38,293 nucleotides of DNA from CAZQYC01 sp043746555 (GTDB taxonomy: Bacteria > Pseudomonadota > Gammaproteobacteria > Steroidobacterales > Steroidobacteraceae): contig JAYTQU010000155.1 of the NCBI GenBank assembly GCA_043746555.1, forward strand, positions 1-38,293, given 5' to 3'. The translations under genes were made by a program, and so were the position numbers. This document shows, one piece after another, positions 23,278 through 30,097 of this stretch (its first letter is position 1; the number at the start of each line of letters is the position of its first letter). Below the pieces are notes generated by a model. That model was given only the letters and a program-made list of their open reading frames with translations. It was not told the origin of the DNA and searched no databases.

Positions 23278-23553
23278 ATGCGTAAGAAATCCAAAGCGAA
23301 GAGCGTCTTTCACGATCTTTACGATTCCGACAAAGCGGCCGAAATGGAAATTCGCTCCACATTGATGATTGGATTATCGCAATGGTTGGAACGGTCGAAA
23401 CTTACCCAGAGCGAGGCGGCGAAGATTCTTTCTGTCACTCAAGGGCGTGTATCGGATATCAAGCGCGGCAATATCAACCGGTTTAGTCTCGACCTGCTCG
23501 TTCGTCTCGCTGCGCGCGCCGGGCTTCATCCAAAATTGAAACTGTCCGCGTGA
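23278..23553 (+). CDS. Type II antitoxin, XRE-family (HigA-2 like)
   Basis: A 91-residue protein with a helix-turn-helix of the HTH_37 type: MIGLSQWLERSKLTQSEAAKI, then LSVTQGRVSDIKRGNINRFSLDLLVRLAARAGL. The N-terminal part (SVFHDLYDSDKAAEMEIRS) matches the region that precedes the HTH in antitoxins of Gp49-like toxins. It should neutralise the toxin at 22958 and repress the operon. The start at 23278 is two bases after the toxin stop; an in-frame start at 23194 lies inside the toxin gene. Confidence 0.87.
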   Translation: MRKKSKAKSVFHDLYDSDKAAEMEIRSTLMIGLSQWLERSKLTQSEAAKILSVTQGRVSDIKRGNINRFSLDLLVRLAARAGLHPKLKLSA

Positions 23554-23707
23554 GCGCCGTCGCTGCGCTGCTCGCGGAGGGATGATGGAAAATGCAATGC
23601 TACAAACCTGACACGGAATGCCCGAAAGAGGGCTTTGCCATGGACTACTGCGCCATGCACGCAGCGGTGCTCTCGACATTGTACATCGCACCATATCCCA
23701 ATAACCC

Positions 23708-24301
23708 GTGTCCGGCACCGTAGCCCTGAAGAAACGTCTCGTGCGCACGTTGATCAACGAAGTCATGGTCGATATCGACGAGGCACACCAACAAATCAAA
23801 CTCATCGTTCACTGGCAAGGCGGCGATCACACGCAATTCACCGTGCCACGTCCGTTGCCTGCAGGCCAATCGCAGAAGACCGCAGAAGAAGACTGCGAGA
23901 TAATCCAAAAGATGGCACCTCGCTATACCGATTCTGAAATTGCCGTGGTGCTCAGCAAGCATGGACGCAAGACCGGTAAAAGCTATCGCTGGACGAAAGG
24001 CGGTGTTGGCATTATGCGGCGCAAACTCACGATCAAACCCGCGCCGCCGAAAACCGATGATGATGATTTGAACATGGTGCAAGCGCGTGAATACAGCGGC
24101 GTGAGCGATTCAACCTTGCTGCGTTTGATTGATCACAAGCTATTACCGGCAAACCAAGTGGTTCCGTTTGCACCGTATGAAATCAAAAAGTCGGATTTGG
24201 ATAGCGAACCCGTTGCACGCATCATCAGAACGCTGAAGAAAACCGGCAGGCTCGTTCTGGAGGGGGATCCGCTGGGTCAACAGCAAATCTCGCTCGTGTA
24301 A
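23708..24301 (+). pseudogene. C-terminal fragment of a large serine recombinase
   Basis: The frame gives ALKKRLVRTLINEVMVDIDE, HQQIKLIVHWQGGDHTQFTVPRP and RYTDSEIAVVLSKHGRKTGKSYRWTKGGVG, followed by a helix-turn-helix (MVQAREYSGVSDSTLLRLIDHKLLPANQ). This is the C-terminal region of resolvase-type large recombinases (KR.VRTLIEEV.VD, ...L.IHWKGG.HT). The N-terminal catalytic domain with the active serine and the zinc ribbon is absent; the 150 bases before it contain nothing related. The GTG at 23708 is not a natural start. It is a remnant of an integrated element. Confidence 0.8.
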
Positions 24302-24333
24302 AATCAAGCGCTTAACAATCAGGGGTATTCAGC

Positions 24334-24516
24334 CTATGCGTTCATCCAGCAAAAAGCGTGGATTATTCGTGCTTCGTACCTTGCAATCGCTTCTGCAACG
24401 ATATCGTTCAACGCCACTCGATCCTGAGTCGAACCGAATAGATCTTCGCGATGATTTCCTCGCAAAATAACATGGTAACAACCACCCGGCACGTGCAATC
24501 GCGGTAGTCGCGGCAT
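24334..24516 (-). pseudogene. N-terminal fragment of a second RAYT transposase
   Basis: From 24516 the frame encodes MPRLPRLHVPGGCYHVILRG, NHREDLFGSTQDRVALNDIV and ARYEARIIHAFCWMN and then stops. Relatives continue MTNH.H with the catalytic histidines immediately after this point. The first 27 residues differ by only two substitutions from the RAYT remnant at 22225, so both come from one transposase lineage. The cut end abuts the serine-recombinase fragment. Confidence 0.85.
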
Positions 24517-24773
24517 CCCTGCTCTCCTTGAACATTCGCCTTCACCGAGCGAATTCTAGCCTGCCGCCTTGCTCATCCATCCCCGTACAACCTGCGTAAA
24601 CATCCACTTTCAACAATACACCGCAACCTAATCCCGGTACCGAGAGTCCTCTGTACCAGCGACTATATTTGTTCCGAACGTGTAAAATCTCAAAACAATT
24701 CACGCTGCGGTTGCCGTTCCGGCGTAGAGTTTTTTCCGCGACTTTATGAGCCACAGATCACTGGAGAAGGCGC

Positions 24774-24977
24774 ATGGGTTCACCTACTATCAGTATTCGC
24801 GACAAGTTACGACAACTTGCCGACCAGCTCCCGCCTAACTCTACGTGGGAGGACGTTATTGAAGAGGCGCGATATCGCCGCGCGGTCGAGGTCGGTATCG
24901 CAGCGGCAGATCGTGACGCATTTGCCACCGATGATGAGGTACGAGATGCGTTTGCGAAGTGGGGCGTTCGCACTTGA
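24774..24977 (+). CDS. Antitoxin of a RelE/ParE-type module
   Basis: A 67-residue protein: SIRDKLRQLADQLPPNSTWEDVIEEARYRRAVEVGIAAADRDAFATDDEVRDAF. The pattern (L.LP....W.D...E...R..IE.GL.....G...T.EEV...F) is that of short antitoxins partnered with ParE/RelE toxins. The start at 24774 has a good AGAAGG ribosome binding site. Its stop overlaps the toxin start by four bases (TTGA). The toxin gene is frameshifted, so this may now be an orphan antitoxin. Confidence 0.8.
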   Translation: MGSPTISIRDKLRQLADQLPPNSTWEDVIEEARYRRAVEVGIAAADRDAFATDDEVRDAFAKWGVRT

Positions 24978-25248
24978 AGACTCGATGGACGCGGCCCGCG
25001 CTGGCCGATTTGATGGAGGCGCAAGATTTTATCGCCAAACACAATCCACAAGCTCTCAGATCGCCGAGCGTGTGCGGGCCGCCGCTCACTGGTTGCAACA
25101 AAACGCTGAAGCCGGACGCCAGGGAAACGCACTCGGGACGCGTGAATGGGTAGTGACCAACACGCCCTACTTGATTGTGTATCGGCTGCACGACGACACG
25201 GTGGAGATTTTGCGTGTCTGGCATACCAAACAAAATTGGAAGAAATAG
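24974..25248 (+). pseudogene. ParE/RelE toxin with a one-base deletion
   Basis: From TTG at 24974 the frame reads LKTRWTRPALADLMEAQDFIAKHNPQ and then degenerates to a stop at 25153. The rest of the toxin, QIAERVRAAAHWLQQNAEAGRQG, TREWVVTNTPYLIVYRLHDD and TVEILRVWHTKQNWKK, is in the next frame up to 25248. One base missing near 25052-25056 (GCTCTCAG) accounts for this: one more base there would give NPQASQIAERV. All landmarks of ParE-like toxins (RW...AL.DL..A..YI, G.R.W.V..TPYL..YR......I.RV.H..Q.W) are otherwise present. Sequencing error is the alternative. Confidence 0.8.
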
Positions 25249-25276
25249 CTCTCTTGATTTCTTGCGGGCCGATCAA

Positions 25277-25495
25277 GTGTCACGTGCGTTCGGCAAAGTG
25301 CTGCGGCAGTAGCGCGAGTACAACGGCATTTCTCAAGAAGCTCTTGCCCTCACCGCCGAAGTCGACCGCACCTTCGTCAGTCAAATGGAACGCGGTATTC
25401 GGCAACCGACATTAACTACTCTCTACAAACGCGCTGGCGCACTGGATACTAAACCTTCGACGCTCGTCGCGCGGATGGAGAAGGCGGTTAGATAG
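25277..25495 (+). pseudogene. XRE-family regulator interrupted by TAG
   Basis: GTG at 25277 starts VSRAFGKVLRQ, then TAG (25310-25312) sits where relatives have tyrosine or a similar residue in AFG.VLR.YRE. The frame goes on REYNGISQEALALTAEVDRT, FVSQMERGIRQPTLTTLYKR and ALDTKPSTLVARMEKAVR to 25495. This is an otherwise intact helix-turn-helix protein of about 71 residues. It follows the ParE gene by 28 bases but belongs to a common stand-alone family of small XRE regulators. Confidence 0.75.
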
Positions 25496-25518
25496 CGCCT
25501 CGCGCTAACACACCTGTT

Positions 25519-25725
25519 TCAGCTACGAGCGAAGCGAGTCCGTTGTACCGGCGCACTTGACGCGGGCGAATTGGCCGGAACTTCAACAAAAGAATGACCG
25601 GACGCGATTCGCTTAGCTTCGGACTTTTTCAAGTCCTCAAAGATTGCGCGCAAATCGTAGTTGAACTTTGCAGCGTGGGCTTCTCGCACCGCGCGCACTT
25701 CATCGACTATTTCATCATTCAGCAT
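25519..25725 (-). CDS. Small antitoxin-like partner of a PIN toxin
   Basis: A 68-residue protein, MLNDEIVDEVRAVREAHAAKFNYDLRAIFEDLKKSE, with a charged helix and a polar tail. It belongs to the group of short proteins that follow VapC-type PIN toxins and resembles the protein at 1690 in the integron. Its start overlaps the end of the PIN fragment by 11 bases, the same arrangement as in the integron cassette. Because the toxin copy here is truncated, this gene is probably a leftover. The antitoxin role is inferred from context. Confidence 0.65.
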   Translation of the reverse strand: MLNDEIVDEVRAVREAHAAKFNYDLRAIFEDLKKSEAKRIASGHSFVEVPANSPASSAPVQRTRFARS

Positions 25726-25954
25726 GGTCTTCTCCCAACAGCTCCTCGGGCGTGCAAGTGAACGGCAGGAACAAGCCCTTCTTTTCCAGAAAAGCCGCGA
25801 TGCTTCGCCGCAACTCCGGATTCGCTATATGGCGGCAGTCCCACGTCAGCAAATAGTCCACGCCATAAATCGTGGCGATGGCAACATGCTCATCCTCTCG
25901 GCATTTATTGATTGGCGCTACCGCGACGCGCGCGTAGTTATCCTTGAATCTAAT
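25715..25954 (-). pseudogene. C-terminal fragment of a VapC-like PIN toxin
   Basis: No start codon is available; the frame is open from a TGA near 25955 and reads CREDEHVAIATIYGVDYLLTWD, CRHIANPELRRSIAAFLEKK and CTPEELLGEDHAE to its stop at 25715. The YLLTW..(R/K)HI.N.E and C(S/T)PEEL segments match the PIN toxin of the integron at 1223-1703. About half the domain, including the first acidic residue, is missing, so the toxin cannot be active. Confidence 0.75.
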
Positions 25955-26074
25955 TCGTGGTCAAGTGAGATTTGAAAGCCTTCAAAACGGTGCGTTGTAC
26001 AACCTGGAAGGCGGGACTACGCAATGGATTCAGGGGGGGTTCACGGGGTTAGCGTGATCCTTGAGAACTCATTG

Positions 26075-27148
26075 TCAAAGATTATGATATTGCGGACTTA
26101 ACTCGTGCACCGCATTCACCATCGCGGCCGCATGTGCAGGTGGCGCATTGGGATGAATGCCGTGACCCAGATTAAATATATGGCCGTGCCGTTTGCCAAA
26201 GCTCGCTAGCACGCCGGCGACTTGTTCGCGAATATTCTGCGGCGATGCATAGAGAGCGCTGGGATCAAGGTTACCTTGCAGTGCTTTGCGGTCGTTCACT
26301 GCGCGACGCGCGTCGGCGAGATTGGTGGTCCAATCGACGCCGAGTGCATCGCAATTGGTTTTCGCCATTTCTGCAAGCCATGCACCGCCGCCTTTGGTAA
26401 AGATGATTCGCGGAACAATGCGGCCCTCGGCTTCACGAGTGAGTCCATCGAGAATTTGCGCCATGTAGTTGAGCGAGAATTCGCGATAGAGCGCGGGTGT
26501 AAGTACACCACCCCAGGTATCGAAGATCATGACCGCTTGTGCGCCCGCTGCAATTTGTGCGTTTAGATAGACAAGCGTTGCTTTGGCGAGCGTGTCGAGC
26601 AAGCGATGCAGTGTCGCCGGCTCCTGATACATCATTCCCTTGATGCGATCGAATTGCTTGCTGCTGCCGCCTTCGACAACATACGTCCCCACTGTCCAGG
26701 GGCTACCGGCGAATCCAATGAGTGGTACACGACCGTGTAATTCACGGCGAATCAAACTCACTGCATCGATGACATAGCGCAGATCGGTTGCGGGATCGGG
26801 TACGCCGATGCGAGCGACGTCGCTCGCGTTTCGCACCGGATTACGGATAACTGGACCTTCGCCGGTTTCGAATTCCAATTCCAATCCCATTGCGTGCGGA
26901 ATGGTGAGAATGTCCGAAAACAAAATTGCGGCATCGAGCGGAAAACGATTGAGTGGTTGCAATGTAACTTCGCATGCGAGATCCGGCGTCATGCAGAGTT
27001 TCAAAAAACTCCCGGCCTTCGCACGAGTCGCTCGGTACTCAGGAAGATAGCGCCCGGCTTGACGCATCATCCAAACGGGTGTTCGCTCGGTCGGTTGACG
27101 CAACAACGCGCGTAGGAAGACATCATTTTCAAGCGGATCGAATGTCAT
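26075..27148 (-). CDS. hemE: Uroporphyrinogen decarboxylase
   Basis: A 357-residue cytoplasmic enzyme that removes four carboxyl groups from uroporphyrinogen III to give coproporphyrinogen III in haem synthesis. Landmarks are VWMMRQAGRYLPEYR (25-39, substrate-binding arginines), LFSDILTIPHAMGLELEF (76-93, with the catalytic aspartate), the GFAGSPWTVGTY segment and the C-terminal FNLGHGI. Length equals the bacterial norm (about 355). Fourteen bases separate it from dgt, so it ends the long minus-strand gene block that starts with pilM. Confidence 0.98.
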   Translation of the reverse strand: MTFDPLENDVFLRALLRQPTERTPVWMMRQAGRYLPEYRATRAKAGSFLKLCMTPDLACEVTLQPLNRFPLDAAILFSDILTIPHAMGLELEFETGEGPVIRNPVRNASDVARIGVPDPATDLRYVIDAVSLIRRELHGRVPLIGFAGSPWTVGTYVVEGGSSKQFDRIKGMMYQEPATLHRLLDTLAKATLVYLNAQIAAGAQAVMIFDTWGGVLTPALYREFSLNYMAQILDGLTREAEGRIVPRIIFTKGGGAWLAEMAKTNCDALGVDWTTNLADARRAVNDRKALQGNLDPSALYASPQNIREQVAGVLASFGKRHGHIFNLGHGIHPNAPPAHAAAMVNAVHELSPQYHNL

Positions 27149-27162
27149 GAATTATTTCTACT

Positions 27163-28323
27163 CTAGCTTCGTTCGGCAGGATCGAACACGCGCTGATGTT
27201 CGAGGACGGCATAACGATCCGTCATGCCCGCGATGTAATCGGCAACGGCTCGGGCGAGCCCACTTGCGCCGGCCTTTTCACGTTTTTGGGCGGCGATGTG
27301 TTGATGCTCGATCGGCATGAGTTCCGGGGCCGCAAAAAACGCCGCGAACAAATCGCTGATCACCTTGCGCGCCTTAGTGGTCATGCGCAAGACACGATAG
27401 TGTTTGTACATGGCTTGTCGCAAGAATTTCTTCAACTCCACGTGCTCGATGGCAACCGCCTCACTGAGACCAATGAGCGGTTTCGACTGATGTCGCACCG
27501 CATCGATTGATTCGGGTTTTGCTGACTGTATGGCGGTGGTTGACGTTTGGATAAGATCGCCCACCACGCGATTAATCATTCGTCGCACAATTTCGTGAAT
27601 CTGCCGTTTGCCCGTTACGCTTGGATAGTCGCGCATGACTTGATCGTACTCGCGTCGAAACAGCGCCACCGATTGCAGGTCATCCAGCCCGATCAATCCG
27701 GCACGTAAGCCATCGTCGACATCGTGGTTGTTATAGGCGATCTCATCTGCGAGATTTGCGAGCTGCGCTTCAAGCGAAGGTTGCTGGCGTTGCAAGAATC
27801 GTTCGCCTAACGATCCCAGCGCGCGCGCATTCGCCGCTGAACAATGCTTGAGAATTCCCTCGCGTGTTTCGAAAGTCAGATTGAGGCCGGGAAAGTCGGC
27901 GTAGCGCTCTTCGAGTTCGTCGACGACGCGCAAAGACTGCAAGTTGTGTTCGAAGCCACCGTAGTCGCGCATGCATTCGTTGAGCGCTTCTTGACCCGCG
28001 TGTCCAAATGCCGTGTGACCCAAGTCGTGGGCTAAACAGATCGCTTCGGTGAGCGTCTCGTTGAGATCGAGAGCACGCGCGACCGTTCTCCCAATTTGCG
28101 CGACTTCGATACTGTGCGTCATGCGGGTTCGATAAAGATCGCCTTCGTGATTCACGAACACTTGCGTCTTATAGACCAAGCGACGAAACGCAGTCGAGTG
28201 AACGATGCGATCGCGGTCGCGCTGGAATTCATCGCGAAATTGCGGCGGCGGCTCGCGATGGATTCGACCGCGCGATTGGTCGGCGTGAGCCGCATAAACC
28301 GCCAGTGATATTAGGGCGCTCAT
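27163..28323 (-). CDS. dgt: dGTPase-like HD-domain triphosphohydrolase
   Basis: A 386-residue protein of the dGTP triphosphohydrolase family, type 2 (shorter than the 505-residue E. coli Dgt). The HD metal centre is seen in RTRMTHSIEVAQIGR (H of HD), CLAHDLGHTAFGHAG (HD) and AYNNHDVDDGL (D). These enzymes split deoxynucleoside triphosphates into nucleoside and triphosphate, controlling dNTP pools. The start overlaps the aroB stop by four bases (ATGA), indicating translational coupling. In several proteobacteria dgt follows aroB in the same way. Confidence 0.95.
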   Translation of the reverse strand: MSALISLAVYAAHADQSRGRIHREPPPQFRDEFQRDRDRIVHSTAFRRLVYKTQVFVNHEGDLYRTRMTHSIEVAQIGRTVARALDLNETLTEAICLAHDLGHTAFGHAGQEALNECMRDYGGFEHNLQSLRVVDELEERYADFPGLNLTFETREGILKHCSAANARALGSLGERFLQRQQPSLEAQLANLADEIAYNNHDVDDGLRAGLIGLDDLQSVALFRREYDQVMRDYPSVTGKRQIHEIVRRMINRVVGDLIQTSTTAIQSAKPESIDAVRHQSKPLIGLSEAVAIEHVELKKFLRQAMYKHYRVLRMTTKARKVISDLFAAFFAAPELMPIEHQHIAAQKREKAGASGLARAVADYIAGMTDRYAVLEHQRVFDPAERS

Positions 28324-29960
28324 TTGGATTCAAGATTCAAAGTGAGATCCGAAGCGAAATCGGTCGCTTCCACCAATGTGGCGGTCAGGGCATCTGCGGG
28401 ATAATCGCCCGTGACGATTGCTTCGCCCAAGGACTTGAGGAGCACCAATCGAATCTTTCCTTCTTTAACTTTTTTATCCATACCCATTAATTCCAGCGCG
28501 CGCACTGAACCAATTCGCGGCGCAACGACCGGCAAGCCTAACTGCGTTAACGCGCGCGTGACACGGGAACAGTCGTCTGATGATATCCATCCAATACGAT
28601 GCGACATGTTGGCCGCGAGCCTCATACCGATTGCGATCGCTTCGCCGTGCAAGAACTCGCCATAACCGGTTGCAGTTTCAAGTGCGTGGCCGAACGTGTG
28701 GCCGAAATTCAAGATAGCGCGCAATCCATGCTCGCGTTCGTCGATGCCAACGACTTCGGCTTTGATTTCGCACGAGCGACGAATTGCGTAGGCAAGCGCT
28801 TGCGGATCGCGGCCGAGTAGTGCTGCGGCGTTTGTTTCGATCCAGTGGAGAAAAGTCACGTCGCGGATGAAACCGTACTTCACCACCTCAGCCAATCCGG
28901 CGCGCAACTCTCGGTCCGGGAGTGTCGATAGCGTGGCGGTGTCGGCGATCACTGCGCGCGGCTGATGGAACGCGCCGATGAGATTCTTTCCGCCTGAATG
29001 ATCGACCGCGGTTTTTCCGCCGACCGACGAATCTACTTGTGCGAGCAATGTCGTCGGCATTTGAATGTAGTCGATACCGCGCTGATAGCAAGCGGCCGCG
29101 AATCCCGCCATATCGCCAACGACGCCGCCGCCGAGTGCAATGATCGTTGCATCCCGATTCATACGCGCCGCGACCAGCGCATCGAATATTTGGCTCACCG
29201 TGCTCAGCGTCTTGTGGCTTTCGCCATCGGGCAATGCGATCGACGCGGTACGCTTACCGGGCAAAGCAGTCAGCAATCGCTGCAAATAGAGCGGCCCGAC
29301 GATCTCGTTCGTAACGATGAAAGCGTCTCGTCCGGAAATAACTTCCGTCAGTAGTTCAACGTTGTCGAGTAATCCACTTCCGATGACGATCGGGTAACTG
29401 CGCGCGCCAAGTTCGACACGCAGACGCTGCATGGATACTCCGATGGATTGTTCGTGTTGCTTGAGTTTTTCCACTATTTGCTCGCATACAACCGCAACAC
29501 GCTGACCGTCGGTTGTCACAGTAAGACTCGCGATGCTTTCGTAAAGTGGCGCCCGCTGCTCCATCAACGATCGCAGCTTAGTTTCCGGATCGACATTATT
29601 TAGCAACGGCCGTTGCTTGCTGTGCCGCGTGCGTTCCAGCTGCTGCGCCACGGACGTTTTGAGATACACGACGTAACCACGTTGCGCAAGATGTTCGCGA
29701 TTACCCGGCAGCAAGACAGCGCCACCGCCAGTAGCGATAACCACGTTTTCGCGCGCCGTGAGCGCTTCGATGACTTCTCGCTCCCGTTCGCGAAAGCCAG
29801 CCTCGCCTTCCTTCTCGAAGATGTACGGGATGTTGACGCCGGTACGCCGCTCAAGCTCGATGTCGGCGTCGCAGAACTCGAGATTCAAAGCACGGGCGAG
29901 ATGCTTGCCGACGGCTGTCTTGCCGGACCCCATCGGCCCTATGAGGAACACATTGCGCAT
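28320..29960 (-). CDS. aroKB: Bifunctional shikimate kinase/3-dehydroquinate synthase (AroK-AroB fusion)
   Basis: One uninterrupted 546-residue frame carries two shikimate-pathway enzymes. Residues 1-172 are shikimate kinase: Walker A GPMGSGKT (8-15), CDADIELERRTG (30-41), GGGA and the RPLL lid. Residues about 177-546 are 3-dehydroquinate synthase: ALPDGESHKT, ALGGGVVGDMAGFAAA, TTLLAQVDSSVGGKT, FGHTFGHALE with zinc-binding histidines. The joint (KLKQHEQSIGVSMQRLRVEL) contains no stop codon, where most bacteria have two genes. An internal ATG at 29432 sits exactly where AroB normally starts, so separate AroB might also be made. The start at 29960 is chosen because it gives the standard AroK N-terminus; a longer frame reaches 30017. 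Confidence 0.9.
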   Translation of the reverse strand: MRNVFLIGPMGSGKTAVGKHLARALNLEFCDADIELERRTGVNIPYIFEKEGEAGFREREREVIEALTARENVVIATGGGAVLLPGNREHLAQRGYVVYLKTSVAQQLERTRHSKQRPLLNNVDPETKLRSLMEQRAPLYESIASLTVTTDGQRVAVVCEQIVEKLKQHEQSIGVSMQRLRVELGARSYPIVIGSGLLDNVELLTEVISGRDAFIVTNEIVGPLYLQRLLTALPGKRTASIALPDGESHKTLSTVSQIFDALVAARMNRDATIIALGGGVVGDMAGFAAACYQRGIDYIQMPTTLLAQVDSSVGGKTAVDHSGGKNLIGAFHQPRAVIADTATLSTLPDRELRAGLAEVVKYGFIRDVTFLHWIETNAAALLGRDPQALAYAIRRSCEIKAEVVGIDEREHGLRAILNFGHTFGHALETATGYGEFLHGEAIAIGMRLAANMSHRIGWISSDDCSRVTRALTQLGLPVVAPRIGSVRALELMGMDKKVKEGKIRLVLLKSLGEAIVTGDYPADALTATLVEATDFASDLTLNLESK

Positions 29961-30004
29961 GGGGGCATTGTAATGAAATCGGGTAACGAAATTGGCGCAA
30001 CGAA

Positions 30005-30038
30005 AACGGCCACCCACATTTTCAGTTGGGCGGCCGTT
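30005..30038 (-). terminator. Hairpin between pilQ and aroKB, likely terminator
   Basis: AACGGCC-A-CCCA (30005-30016) pairs with TGGG-C-GGCCGTT (30027-30038), eleven base pairs with one mismatch around a ten-base loop. Read in the pilQ direction it is followed by TTTTCGTT. It may end or attenuate pilMNOPQ transcription before aroKB. Confidence 0.55.
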
Positions 30039-30097
30039 GCAGACGTACCGTAGAAATTAGCGCCGAACCGAGTCAACGCTAGTGTTCATGGTCGATC

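Noticed and set aside
17522..25312. In-frame TAG codons at 17522 and 25310 as evidence for amber recoding or suppression
   Set aside because: TAG is also the ordinary stop of genes in this window (for example the Omp85-like gene at 5419-5421 and the cupin fragment at 20284-20286), and both interrupted genes lie in a tract full of other lesions.
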